From Treponema sp. (GTDB lineage Bacteria > Spirochaetota > Spirochaetia > Treponematales > Breznakiellaceae): a stretch of 64,000 nucleotides of DNA. Where the stretch lies: assembly GCA_009777535.1 (NCBI GenBank), contig WRLP01000005.1, positions 92,149 to 156,148 of the forward strand, in the 5' to 3' direction. The position numbers were made by a program, and so were the translations under genes. Of this stretch, positions 54,364 to 62,354 are shown in pieces (position 1 is the first letter of the stretch; each line of letters opens with the position of its first letter). The notes beneath the pieces are model-generated. The model did no database searches. It was not told the origin of the DNA and was given only the letters and a program-made list of their open reading frames with translations.

Positions 54364-55984
54364 TTGTCCTGTCCAGCAGGGCGAGGGCGGGGTCGATTTC
54401 CGTGCGAAGGCGTTTAAGGAATGATATATCCGCCTCATCGGGGCGGCGGCCGCCGGCGTAATCGGGGAAATGAGACCACAGGTAATCACATTCATCGATC
54501 AGGGTATTAAGCGGCCCATGATCCGGTTCTTCTCCGCAAAGAATTTTTTTTAGCTGCATCAGCCGGTTTTTTTCTTCGTGCAGGAATAATTTTAATTTTT
54601 CATTGAGTGCTTTGCTGTTTACCGCCTGCTCTTTCCCGGTTACGCCGGCGGCCGCCGCAGTTTCCATCGGAGCCAGCGCTTTATATGCGTCCTCCGGTGA
54701 AAGGCATTGAATACCCAGTGGAAGGCCGCTGTCTGTGATGCAAAACAGCCGCTTTTCAGCACTGTATTCCTGCTCAAAAAGACTGCGGTAATTACGCATG
54801 GCGGGGCTGCTGTGTACAGAAAGACCCGATTTAGAGATAACGCTGAAAGCGGCGGGCGCGAAGGCTGCAGCGGCATTAAGAATGCTGTCAAAACGGCTTT
54901 GCGACGCCATTCGGCTTTTATGGCCGGGGGTACAGCGGGCATGGTACTTGTCCAGCGTAAAGGAAAAATCAATACCGGCTGTAATAATTTTCCCCCGGCC
55001 CAGAAGGCGGGCAAGCTCTACCGCGCAAAGGCCCACCGACCCCAGCGGCGGTATGGACATAGGGAGCAGCCCGGCCTCCTTTAGCCGTTTGAAAATACTT
55101 AGCTCTGTCCATTCAGTCGAAAAAAGATATGTTTCGCCGCCCAGTACACGGCCTGATGCCGGTAACGCCGAAAGATCCATTGCCGCAATGACATTCCAGC
55201 CCCTGCAGCCGATAAAATCTCCAAGGTTCCAGTGCTGGCTTTCCAGTATCACCGCAAGGTCGGGCACAATATTCATTTCATGCAGAACAGGCAGGCAGGT
55301 ATCCGCGCAGATAATCCTGAAAGGGCGTGTCTGCGGCATTTGGAGTTTTTCTCCAAAGACGCGGTCAAGACCGGCAAGTGTTTCGTCCAGCGAGGGACCA
55401 GCTCCCAAAACAAGAACCGGATCCTCTCCAAAGGAAAGATGCTCTATCGAAGAGCAGGTGGGGATAAGGGCAAGATTTCGAAGCATGTTACGGGTATAAA
55501 GACGGCCGAGCTTTGTCAGTATAAGTGCATTGCTCCAGTCAACGGCGATTTCCCGTCTGAGCGCATCGGCCAGGGAATTATATAAATCGGGATAAAGCTG
55601 CCAGCCGCCGGAGAGCCGTATCTGTTCCAGCCGCCGGAAATTTCTGGCGCCCCATGCCTGTCTTACAAAGGCGCAAAGGGCGCCGCTTTCGCTGATGTTT
55701 GTTATGCGCAGTTTTCCGGCGGCAGCGGGGGAGGGATCAATGTTTTTTAATGAAAGTTCGTATAACTCCGGCTCGGCCTCCACGCAGAGTACTGCCGAAT
55801 CCGGAGCTTCCTTTTCAATCCTTGACAGCAGCCGCTGCAGTCCGTAACCATAAAGCGGGGAAGGGCAGAGATACAGGGTTCTGTCTTTTACGGAAACAGC
55901 ATTCGCAATCTGTTCTCCGCGGCGAGCCGGATCAATTCCCGAAAGGAGGGTCTTCCCTTTCCTTATGAAAGGCCGCCCTTGCAT
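54344..55984 (-). CDS. DUF115 (Maf/6-hydroxymethylpterin pyrophosphokinase-like) protein
   Basis: 546 residues. The central LVLGAGPSLDETLAGLDRVF and FRIICADTCLPVLHEMNIVPDLAVILESQ are the hallmark of DUF115, the MAF_flag10 family that in many motile bacteria is linked to glycosylation of flagellin. The C-terminal 150 residues are helical and not conserved. The gene follows the PpiD-like gene on the same strand (2-bp gap). A YjfB-type motility gene lies divergently upstream, so a motility or flagellar role is plausible in a spirochaete. It overlaps the 3' end of lepA by 20 bp. Confidence 0.78.
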   Translation of the reverse strand: MQGRPFIRKGKTLLSGIDPARRGEQIANAVSVKDRTLYLCPSPLYGYGLQRLLSRIEKEAPDSAVLCVEAEPELYELSLKNIDPSPAAAGKLRITNISESGALCAFVRQAWGARNFRRLEQIRLSGGWQLYPDLYNSLADALRREIAVDWSNALILTKLGRLYTRNMLRNLALIPTCSSIEHLSFGEDPVLVLGAGPSLDETLAGLDRVFGEKLQMPQTRPFRIICADTCLPVLHEMNIVPDLAVILESQHWNLGDFIGCRGWNVIAAMDLSALPASGRVLGGETYLFSTEWTELSIFKRLKEAGLLPMSIPPLGSVGLCAVELARLLGRGKIITAGIDFSFTLDKYHARCTPGHKSRMASQSRFDSILNAAAAFAPAAFSVISKSGLSVHSSPAMRNYRSLFEQEYSAEKRLFCITDSGLPLGIQCLSPEDAYKALAPMETAAAAGVTGKEQAVNSKALNEKLKLFLHEEKNRLMQLKKILCGEEPDHGPLNTLIDECDYLWSHFPDYAGGRRPDEADISFLKRLRTEIDPALALLDRTINRLLF

Positions 55985-55986
55985 TC

Positions 55987-57525
55987 TTAGCCGCCCGGGG
56001 CAAAAAAGTTATTAAAGTATGTTTCCGAGAAGCGGCTGTCCATTTTATCGCTTTTCAGGAAATAATTATAAATCGATTCTTCTGTTCTGTAGTTCAGCCA
56101 GTATGATGAGTAAGTAGAAGCAATTCCCTCTGTGCTGGATTCTTCCGCTTCAATTTCTTCTGTTGGAAGAAACACCAGCACGCTGGAACCTTGTACCAGG
56201 GCCTGTGATAAAGTATTTACCGGTGTGGAAAAAATAGTCCTCCAGAAATAATCGTCGAATGCGGAATTGCTGAGTTCCGGTACCATGTTATCGTTAAGAG
56301 AAGTAAAGAGATCCACATTCCCGTAATTTAACGGAATCGGCCCGAAGCTTTGCTTCTCTTTACTCAGCCTGCTTAACGCAGCATCAAAATTTAATGTGTT
56401 TGCTTCAGCTATAAAGTCTGAAGCTTGTTTTATTGCCCAGTCTTCCATGCGCCCGCGGGCGAAATTTCTTATATAGTTGCGAACCTTATCCGCAGCCATT
56501 ACATCGTTAAAATCAACAGGCCGCGCTGTTTCTTCGACTCTAAAGAAAGTCCACCAGGGCTCAATGTGAATTATATCGCTTAGTTCGCCCCTTTCCAGGC
56601 TCATTACTTTTTCCAAATCCGCGGGATTTGTTATTTCATATTGGAGTTCGTTGGAGATGCGAACGCCCATGTCTCCGCCCCTGTCGGCATAACTGTCCTG
56701 GGAGTAGGCTCTGGCTGCATCTTCAAAAGTAAGACTCCCGTCTTTTATAGAGGCAAGAATCTGCTGTGCTTCCCTTTCGCCGGAGCTGACACTGATCCTT
56801 GACAAATTAATTTCCCTGAACAGTTGCGGATATTCCTGTGTATAGGCTAAACATTCTGAATCCGGAAAGTCGTCTACCGAAAAGGCGGCCATATCAAAAC
56901 TTCTCATTCGGCTGCCCATATTCCCGATGAATTTTCCCTCTTCCGTAGATTTAAGAAGTGAGTTCATATCGGAAAAGAATATCTGCTTGGCAATATCGTC
57001 CTGTATCTGGCGCCAGAGGGTAAGCCTGTCGCTGCTGGACATGCGCTGGTAAAGCGCTGTTGAGAATCGTCCGTTTTCATGGAACATGGGCAGTTGGGCA
57101 ACCTCCCTGTCCACCACTTTCGACGGAACAGTGTAACCCGATTTTTTTACTTCCTGTAAAATGGCTGTGTGTACTGCCGTCGCCTCAAATGCCCCCCTCC
57201 AGGCTTCAAAGCTGATGGATTGATAATTTTCTTCATTGACCATGCTCTGATAATAACTCATGTATCTTTCCAGATACTGTGCAAAATAATTTCCGGGTAC
57301 ATAGCTGATAGGGACTTTGTCATAATATCCGAATGTCAAATCTCCGCCCCTGCCCCTGCTGTATTCGGGGACGATGGCTGGAACTATTACGAATGAGACA
57401 GTTACCAGCACCAGTACAACTATGGTGCCGATAAAAACGCCCGGGTTTTCCTTAAACCGGCGCGCAATTTCCGAAGATGACGTTTGTTTTTCTTTTACCG
57501 GCGCTTTTTTATCTTTAAAAGCCAT
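55987..57525 (-). CDS. Membrane-anchored SurA/PpiD-like peptidyl-prolyl isomerase
   Basis: 512 residues from the ATG at 57525, chosen because AGAGG lies at the right distance; the frame is open to 57606. A short cytoplasmic Lys-rich stretch precedes one membrane helix (about 30-52, GVFIGTIVVLVLVTVSFVIV). The periplasmic part has a SurA_N-like chaperone segment and a PpiC rotamase domain at about 245-350 (REAQQILASIKDGSLTFEDAARAYSQD...RGGDMG...VMSLERGELSDII). It probably helps fold exported outer-membrane proteins. The DUF115 gene follows directly. Confidence 0.82.
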   Translation of the reverse strand: MAFKDKKAPVKEKQTSSSEIARRFKENPGVFIGTIVVLVLVTVSFVIVPAIVPEYSRGRGGDLTFGYYDKVPISYVPGNYFAQYLERYMSYYQSMVNEENYQSISFEAWRGAFEATAVHTAILQEVKKSGYTVPSKVVDREVAQLPMFHENGRFSTALYQRMSSSDRLTLWRQIQDDIAKQIFFSDMNSLLKSTEEGKFIGNMGSRMRSFDMAAFSVDDFPDSECLAYTQEYPQLFREINLSRISVSSGEREAQQILASIKDGSLTFEDAARAYSQDSYADRGGDMGVRISNELQYEITNPADLEKVMSLERGELSDIIHIEPWWTFFRVEETARPVDFNDVMAADKVRNYIRNFARGRMEDWAIKQASDFIAEANTLNFDAALSRLSKEKQSFGPIPLNYGNVDLFTSLNDNMVPELSNSAFDDYFWRTIFSTPVNTLSQALVQGSSVLVFLPTEEIEAEESSTEGIASTYSSYWLNYRTEESIYNYFLKSDKMDSRFSETYFNNFFAPGG

Positions 57526-57623
57526 AAATGCCACACCTCTTGAGTTGTTATTGTACCGCCATTGTACCATTTTAGTTTTTTTTGGTCTACAGTCGGCTTT
57601 ATACAAAATGCATGCTGATTTTC

Positions 57624-57652
57624 TTGTTTTTTCGCCGAATGGGTGTTACAAT
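57624..57652 (+). promoter_or_regulatory. Promoter abutting the motility peptide gene
   Basis: TTGTTT (57624-57629), a 17-bp spacer and TACAAT (57647-57652) end 6 nt before the ATG at 57659. It looks like sigma70, not a flagellar sigma28 promoter. No Shine-Dalgarno sequence is present. Confidence 0.65.
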
Positions 57653-57658
57653 TAGTAC

Positions 57659-57844
57659 ATGGACACTCAATCAACAATGGTTAATATGCCACAGGCCAGG
57701 GTTCAGGAGCAGGCAGGATTTCAGGTTCAGGCGATGAGCCTGAAAATGGCGAAAGAACAGGGGGCGGCTTTGGAAAAAATGCTTGCCAGCGCCCAGTTTT
57801 TTGCTGATCCCAAAATGGGACAAAACATTAATATACTCGCTTAA
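57659..57844 (+). CDS. YjfB-like putative motility protein
   Basis: 61 residues. The pattern of the small YjfB_motility family is visible: a short N-terminus, then a helix QVQAMSLKMAKEQGAALEKML ending in SAQ. It is a tiny cytoplasmic protein of unknown mechanism found in flagellated bacteria. Its ATG is at the predicted transcription start. The last 4 bp overlap the end of the convergent aroE-aroK gene. The family assignment is moderate because the protein is so short. Confidence 0.65.
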   Translation: MDTQSTMVNMPQARVQEQAGFQVQAMSLKMAKEQGAALEKMLASAQFFADPKMGQNINILA

Positions 57845-59076
57845 ATACCGGCCAGGCCCAGTTTTTCCCGGATTTTCGACGCAGTCTCTTCAATGCCGCA
57901 GACAGGAACGGTGTGTTCGCTCCACTGCGAATAGAGCGGGAGGCGCTCTGCCGCCAGCGCCGCGATGCCGTCCCGTTCGGAAAGCGGTCTGCCAACAACA
58001 GGCAGTTTGCTTAATTCCCTGTCTAAAAATACCATTGTGCCGTTTTGCCGCATAATGCTCCTGTTGGCAGGCCGCTTTACCACTCCGCCGCCAGTCGCAA
58101 TAACAAGGCCGCTTTGTTTACTTAGCTCCAATAGCGCATCTGTTTCCAGTTTGCGGAATTTATCCTCTCCATCTTCGGCAATAATGGCCGGTACCGGTTT
58201 CCCGGCGGCTTTGGCTGCCCACTCATCTGTGTCTGCAAAAAGACGCCCGGTCATTTTTGCAAGAGCCTCGCCAATGCTTGTTTTTCCGCAGCCTGGCATT
58301 CCTATAAGCACGATGTTACAGGTCTTGCGGGTTATTTTTGAAGCGATTGCTTCGATTGTATCATCGGGGATAGATGCGCCTGTAAATATTTCCGCCGCTT
58401 TTTTTGCCTGCGCAACAAGCATTGCAAGCCCGTTGAAAGCGGGAATGCCAAGTTCCTCTGCTTGCAGCAACAGTTCTGTCCTTGCAGGATTGTAGATTAA
58501 ATCGATCACCGCCCCGCACTGTTTAAAAATGCTTAAATCTGAGACAGGCGATATTCCGTTGTTGGGGTACATTCCCACCGGCGTTGTATTTGCAAGCAGG
58601 GCTGCATCGCAGTATTTTTCGATATCTTTATAACTGATTTTTCCGTTTCGGGATACAATAACAATATCTTTTGCGTTCATATCACGTAACACGGCTTGTA
58701 CAGCCAGGGACGAGCCGCCGCTGCCGAGAACAACGGTTTTTCCGGCGGCAGGATCGATGCCCGCTTTTTTAAGCAGCCGGGCAAATCCGTAACAGTCGGT
58801 ATTGTCGCCGTGCAGCGAACCGTCCGGCAGACGCATAATTGTGTTTACGCTGCCGGCGGAGAGGGCGGTTTCGGAAAGTGTTTTGCAGAAGGGGATAACG
58901 GCTTTTTTGTAAGGAATAGTAACATTCAGTCCGTCAAAATCACCCTGCAAAAGAAAGGCTTCCATTTCTTTTGGCCTTTTTTCAAACAACAGGTATTCAT
59001 AATCGCCCAATTCGGCATGAATGAACGGAGAAAAACTGTGCGTCAAATGTTCACCGAGCAGCCCGAACTTTTGCAC
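57841..59076 (-). CDS. aroE-aroK: Shikimate dehydrogenase-shikimate kinase fusion
   Basis: 411 residues. AroE part (1-250): HSFSPFIH with the shikimate-binding Ser residues, NVTIPYKK with the catalytic Lys, DNTDCYGF, and the NADP loop GSGGSS (usually GAGGA). AroK part (258-411): Walker A GMPGCGKTSIG, DTDEWAA, GGGVV and the LID GRPLSERD. The fused protein would carry out two successive steps, 3-dehydroshikimate to shikimate to shikimate 3-phosphate. The GTG start overlaps the pheA stop (TAGTG), so the two are coupled. Confidence 0.92.
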   Translation of the reverse strand: MQKFGLLGEHLTHSFSPFIHAELGDYEYLLFEKRPKEMEAFLLQGDFDGLNVTIPYKKAVIPFCKTLSETALSAGSVNTIMRLPDGSLHGDNTDCYGFARLLKKAGIDPAAGKTVVLGSGGSSLAVQAVLRDMNAKDIVIVSRNGKISYKDIEKYCDAALLANTTPVGMYPNNGISPVSDLSIFKQCGAVIDLIYNPARTELLLQAEELGIPAFNGLAMLVAQAKKAAEIFTGASIPDDTIEAIASKITRKTCNIVLIGMPGCGKTSIGEALAKMTGRLFADTDEWAAKAAGKPVPAIIAEDGEDKFRKLETDALLELSKQSGLVIATGGGVVKRPANRSIMRQNGTMVFLDRELSKLPVVGRPLSERDGIAALAAERLPLYSQWSEHTVPVCGIEETASKIREKLGLAGI

Positions 59077-60215
59077 TAAACCACTTCCGAGTAACTGCCA
59101 AGGTAATAAAACTCATCGCATAAATCATTCAATTCCCTGAGAGCCTGAACCAGAGCCGGGGAGTAAACGGAAATTTCAAGATCGAAATAAAACATAAACT
59201 CAAAGTCCCTGTTGGGAATGGGGCGGCTTTCCAGTTTGATCAGGTTGATACCATGAATATAAAAACGTGATAGAATTTTATACAGGGAACCCGGCTTGTG
59301 CGGCGTGGTCAGCATAAGGCTGGTTTTGTCTGCGCCGGGATAAATGGCAGGTGTTTTTGAAACGCAGATAAAACGGGTATAGTTGTTGCCATGATCCTGC
59401 ACAGAATCGGCAAGACGGCACAGCCCGTACAGGGCGGCACAGTTACGCGATGAGATGGCTGCAACATCGCTGCGTTCGGACTTCGCTACCATTTCGGCGG
59501 CTACTGCTGTATTTTCGCATACCGTCACCTTGCAGCCAAGTGATTTTAAGTAGCCTGCGCACTGCTCAATTGCCATTTCGTGGGAAAAAACTTCTTTTAC
59601 TGTCGATAAGCTAGTGCCCTCTTTTGCGAGTAAACAGTGATCGATTTTTAAGCGTACGCTCCTTACGATACTGAAGGGATAGCGCATCATCAAATCGTAT
59701 ACTTGATTGATTGATCCTGCCGTGCTGTTTTCCAGCGGAAGGACGCCGTAGGAACAAAGCCCTGTATCAATCGCGGAAAAGACGCTGTCAAAAGTGTTAA
59801 AGTACATAATGCTTGGCAGTGCAAACAATTTTTCCGCAGCAAGCTGGGAATAAGCGCCTTCCGTACCCTGACAGGCAATGGTTGTACGGTTGGGGAAAGT
59901 CCATTCCGTATCCCGCACAGCGCTTTGAATACTGTCTGTTAATTCAGACGCGGGGCTTAGAATCCGCTCCTGTTCGGCACGGCTCAAATCAAAGAGCAGC
60001 GAATAAAGCGCCGTGATATGCGCCTGGCGGCCTTCTTTAACCTTTCCGGAAAGGTCGTGCAGCTTCTGCCGCTCACGGGCCGGGTCATATACCGGCAGAT
60101 TATTTTCCTGCTTGTGCCGCGCTATTTCTGCGGACACATCCATGCGCTGTTGAAACAGATCAACCAGCCCCTCATCAATCTCGTCGATTTTTTTTCGTAA
60201 ATCCTGTAGATGCAT
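59076..60215 (-). CDS. pheA: Bifunctional chorismate mutase/prephenate dehydratase
   Basis: 379 residues from the ATG at 60215, behind GAGAGG. Chorismate mutase (1-85: LRKKIDEIDEGLVDLFQQRMDVSAEIARHK), prephenate dehydratase (about 100-275: ACQGTEGAYSQLAAEKLF, and NYTRFICVS with the catalytic Thr-Arg-Phe), and a regulatory ACT domain (about 285-370: TPHKPGSLYKIL, ESRPIPNRDFEF) that binds phenylalanine. It converts chorismate to phenylpyruvate. It is the first gene of the pair with aroE-aroK; together they cover the middle and the end of phenylalanine synthesis. Confidence 0.95.
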   Translation of the reverse strand: MHLQDLRKKIDEIDEGLVDLFQQRMDVSAEIARHKQENNLPVYDPARERQKLHDLSGKVKEGRQAHITALYSLLFDLSRAEQERILSPASELTDSIQSAVRDTEWTFPNRTTIACQGTEGAYSQLAAEKLFALPSIMYFNTFDSVFSAIDTGLCSYGVLPLENSTAGSINQVYDLMMRYPFSIVRSVRLKIDHCLLAKEGTSLSTVKEVFSHEMAIEQCAGYLKSLGCKVTVCENTAVAAEMVAKSERSDVAAISSRNCAALYGLCRLADSVQDHGNNYTRFICVSKTPAIYPGADKTSLMLTTPHKPGSLYKILSRFYIHGINLIKLESRPIPNRDFEFMFYFDLEISVYSPALVQALRELNDLCDEFYYLGSYSEVV

Positions 60216-60306
60216 AATAACCTCTCTTCTCCTATACATTTTATGGCTGTATTGTCTATTTTTTGTCAATAGAAAATTCCTTTGAGTAGACTGTAACATC
60301 AAAAAC

Positions 60307-60350
60307 TTAACGAGAATCTAACCACAAACCACACTAACAACACGAACTTG
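60307..60350. repeat. Dispersed GTTxGTG repeat, inverted copy
   Basis: Reads as CTAACCACAAACCACACTAA and onwards on the plus strand; the reverse complement resembles 18760-18796. It lies in the 280-bp gap between pheA and the retropepsin-like gene, which otherwise holds only AT-rich sequence and the 60453-60497 repeat. Confidence 0.5.
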
Positions 60351-60452
60351 CTGTTTGAAAACTCATTTTTACATTCAAATTCTATGATATTAAGAAGAAT
60401 TATAAAGGTTTTTTGCAATTATCTTTTTATGGAGCTCTCCTTCTCTAATACG

Positions 60453-60497
60453 TTTTCCCTATTAACTTTTCCCTTCATTGACACCGCTGCATAGACT
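60453..60497. repeat. Direct repeat flanking the retropepsin-like gene, copy 1
   Basis: TTTTCCCTATTAACTTTT followed by CCCTTCATTGACACCGCTGC and TAGACT. The same sequence, with 7 extra bases in the middle and one substitution, recurs at 61000-61051. Copy 1 ends at the first base of the gene's stop codon. Confidence 0.8.
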
Positions 60498-60913
60498 CAG
60501 TAAATCTTGTGCATTATTTGGTCGCCGTGCGCGCCGACTACTTCTTGATTCATTGGGTTTACGACCAAGTCCATCGCTTCAAGGGGGATAGCTCCGAGCA
60601 GGATGTCGTTGGCTTTGGGCAATACTATTGCTTCACAGATGACACTGCGATCCTTCCAATAAATTTCTATCGGCCCTGCCATGTCGTAATTGCCTATTTC
60701 GCCGTTGGCAAGGGTGCCGGGGGTTTGTTTGCCTGCATAATCAAGGCCGAGTTTATTGCGGGTGGCTTCGTTAATAACAAGCGTCCACGCGCCGGTGTCA
60801 ACAAGCGCAGTGACAGTCATTTGCCGGATTTCCTTCTCGGTAATATGACCGTCTTTAGCTCTCGTCTTATCCTCAGCATTTTTCAAAGTGATTTCTGTAT
60901 GTACTAGTCCCAT
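60497..60913 (-). CDS. Retropepsin-like aspartic protease (clan AA)
   Basis: 138 residues. ALVDTGAWTLVI gives the catalytic Asp-Thr-Gly and its flanking beta strands (near 37-48). The matching downstream segment ends in ILLGAIPLEAMDLVVNP, the psi-loop partner strand where retropepsins have an ILG motif. There is a single DTG, so it would act as a homodimer. No signal peptide is present. A Shine-Dalgarno AGGGGA precedes the ATG. The gene is exactly bracketed by two direct repeats, as if inserted as a module. Its target is unknown. Confidence 0.75.
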   Translation of the reverse strand: MGLVHTEITLKNAEDKTRAKDGHITEKEIRQMTVTALVDTGAWTLVINEATRNKLGLDYAGKQTPGTLANGEIGNYDMAGPIEIYWKDRSVICEAIVLPKANDILLGAIPLEAMDLVVNPMNQEVVGAHGDQIMHKIY

Positions 60914-60999
60914 TTATTTCCCCTATATTTATATCATAACAAAAAAAACCTCACATTAGCAACATTTTCAGTGCCATTCATTCCCTCTTCTCTTTTTCT

Positions 61000-61051
61000 T
61001 TTTCCCTATTAACTTTTACCTTTTCCCTTCATTGACACCGCTGCGTAGACT
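61000..61051. repeat. Direct repeat flanking the retropepsin-like gene, copy 2
   Basis: Second copy of the 60453-60497 sequence, in the same orientation, with an insertion of 7 bases (a GTAAAAG-type word read in reverse). It lies upstream of the protease start and continues toward the 61093 gene. Confidence 0.8.
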
Positions 61052-61057
61052 GTCTAC

Positions 61058-61086
61058 TTGTTTCATGCTTCCTTTTGCGGCATATT
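61058..61086 (+). promoter_or_regulatory. Candidate promoter abutting the 61093 gene
   Basis: TTGTTT (61058-61063), a 17-bp spacer and CATATT (61081-61086) end 6 nt before the ATG. The -10 match is weak, but the geometry is identical to the other start-abutting promoters and no Shine-Dalgarno is present. Confidence 0.35.
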
Positions 61087-61092
61087 GAATAT

Positions 61093-61359
61093 ATGATCTT
61101 GACACAAACTGTAGAAATAACGGCTAAGCGCCGTACTATTAAAGTTCCAAGCGAGATTCCGGCAGGAAAGGTAACTGTTACATTTGCCGCTGAAAAAGCT
61201 CCATCGCATGACTGCCCTCTTTGTGCCAAGTACCGCGATCCTAAGAGCAGGGCGTTGAAGCCTAATGCCGAAACCATCGCCGCAATTGAAGAAACACGCA
61301 AATCTTCCGCAAAGCAATTTAACTCCCTTGAAGAATTGCTCCTTGATCTTCGGAGTTAA
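61093..61359 (+). CDS. Small antitoxin-like protein without a visible toxin partner
   Basis: 88 residues from the ATG at 61093. The first 35 residues (LTQTVEITAKRRTIKVPSEIPAGKVTVTF) form alternating beta strands resembling the N-terminal DNA-binding or dimer part of small antitoxins. DCPLCAKY adds a CxxC, and the C-terminus is a charged helix ending SLEELLLDLRS, as in toxin-wrapping tails. No toxin gene follows within 290 bp: the next stretch contains only repeats and hairpins. I regard it as an orphan antitoxin or an unrecognised regulator. Confidence 0.5.
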   Translation: MILTQTVEITAKRRTIKVPSEIPAGKVTVTFAAEKAPSHDCPLCAKYRDPKSRALKPNAETIAAIEETRKSSAKQFNSLEELLLDLRS

Positions 61360-61398
61360 TGAGTGCTTAAACCTATTCGTTCCGGCAAATTTTCGGCA

Positions 61399-61440
61399 AT
61401 ATCGAATTAATGGTTAGTGTTGTTCGTGAGGTTAGTGGTA
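61399..61440. repeat. Dispersed GTTxGTG repeat, copy 3
   Basis: Begins AATATCGAATTAA like the 18747 copy, followed by GTTAGTGTTGTTCGTGAGG and a GTTAGTGG unit. It lies 40 bp after the antitoxin-like gene, as the other copy lies after brnA. Confidence 0.55.
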
Positions 61441-61470
61441 AAAATGTAAATAGCAGATGAAGGAAACCGA

Positions 61471-61566
61471 TCGCCGAATTGGCGAGTTAGGAAACCGTTC
61501 CGGCGCAAGTAAATTTTCCACCGAAAGAAACGGCAGCAAGCCTTTAGGCTTGCGTGTGCGCCGCGG
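61471..61566. other. Structured non-coding segment with nested stems
   Basis: In the 296-bp gene-free gap 61360-61655. Stems: TCGCC (61471-61475) with GGCGA (61481-61485); CGGCGC (61501-61506) with GCGCCG (61558-61563), enclosing GCAAGCC (61536-61542) with GGCTTGC (61547-61553) around a TTTA loop. AGGAAACCG occurs twice (61461 and 61489). It could be a small RNA or the remnant of a mobile repeat. Confidence 0.35.
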
Positions 61567-61620
61567 AAAAAAAAGCAATAATAAGAACATTAAGTGCGGT
61601 TACAGCGCGGGGTACTTCAC

Positions 61621-61649
61621 TTGACAAAATATAGACAATGTAGTAAAAT
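61621..61649 (+). promoter_or_regulatory. Promoter abutting the toxin gene at 61656
   Basis: A perfect TTGACA (61621-61626), a 17-bp spacer and TAAAAT (61644-61649) end 6 nt before the GTG. No Shine-Dalgarno sequence is present. Confidence 0.7.
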
Positions 61650-61655
61650 TATAAA

Positions 61656-61922
61656 GTGCAAATATTATGGGATAATGAGAAAAACAGGAAACTCATTGTT
61701 GAAAGGGGGCTTTCTCTGGAGAATTTTGCCTCATTGATTTTAGAGAAAAAGTATTTGGCTGTTCTAAAAAACCCTTCAAGGAAGGAACAAAAAGTATTCA
61801 TTATTTCTTGGCAAGATTATACTTACGCAGTTCCTTTTATCATTGACAAAGAACAGAACATAATACTAAAAACGGTCTTTCCTAGCCGAAAGTACCATAA
61901 ATTGTACGGAGGAAAAAAATGA
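61656..61922 (+). CDS. Putative toxin of a type II toxin-antitoxin pair
   Basis: 88 residues, GTG start located at the predicted transcription start. MQILWDNEKNRKLIVERGLSLENFA resembles the start of BrnT-like (DUF497) toxins, and the rest has the strand order of that RelE-like fold (VFIISWQDYTYAVPFIID, IILKTVFPSRKYHKLYG), but the usual BrnT C-terminal RIISAR motif is absent. I therefore call it a toxin by fold pattern and context. It is followed by a gene overlapping ATGA that encodes a ribbon-helix-helix-type protein, the normal arrangement of such pairs. AT-rich. Confidence 0.65.
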   Translation: MQILWDNEKNRKLIVERGLSLENFASLILEKKYLAVLKNPSRKEQKVFIISWQDYTYAVPFIIDKEQNIILKTVFPSRKYHKLYGGKK

Positions 61923-62212
61923 AAACAAATCTTGACACTTTTGAACAATCTATGGAAAACAATGCACAAAAATTTGTGCCGCTTTCTAATGCAGAAATGG
62001 CCGAAGTAGAAGCAATAATTAATACCGCTAACAAAACCAAGAATATTAACATCCGTATTTCGGCTCATGACATTGAAAAAGTCAAACAAAAATCAGCAGA
62101 AGAAGGTATTCCCTATCAAACACTGATTTCCAGTATTATACATAGATATATTTCGGGATACTTGGTAGATGAAAAGGCTGTGTTAAAATCAATGGAATTG
62201 TTAAGAAGGTAG
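61919..62212 (+). CDS. Ribbon-helix-helix (CopG/BrnA-like) antitoxin
   Basis: 97 residues. The C-terminal half NINIRISAHDIEKVKQKSAEEGIPYQTLISSIIHRYISG is a clear ribbon-helix-helix: one beta strand, then two helices with a turn at EEGIPYQ. The N-terminal half would cover the toxin. The ATG overlaps the toxin stop (ATGA) and is preceded by GGAGG. It would neutralise the toxin and repress the operon. Confidence 0.75.
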   Translation: MKTNLDTFEQSMENNAQKFVPLSNAEMAEVEAIINTANKTKNINIRISAHDIEKVKQKSAEEGIPYQTLISSIIHRYISGYLVDEKAVLKSMELLRR

Positions 62213-62258
62213 TATTAGTGGCAAGTGGGTAGAATGCTCATACGGGTGCCTGACACCA

Positions 62259-62354
62259 CTGTCCGAGCGAAATGAATTGAAACAATTAGCAGGTTTATTG
62301 GTAAAGCAATATAAAACAGAGAGGAAAGACGATGGGCGGAAAAAGAATAATTAA
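62259..62354 (+). pseudogene. C-terminal remnant of a HigB/RelE-like toxin
   Basis: An open stretch encodes LSERNELKQLAGLLVKQY, then KTERKDDGRKKNN and a stop. This matches the end of HigB/RelE-type toxins, and overlaps the next gene by 23 bp in the manner of toxin-antitoxin pairs. No start codon or N-terminal domain exists upstream; the sequence breaks off at a GGTGCCTGACACC word (62247-62258). The toxin is thus truncated while its partner survives. Confidence 0.55.
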
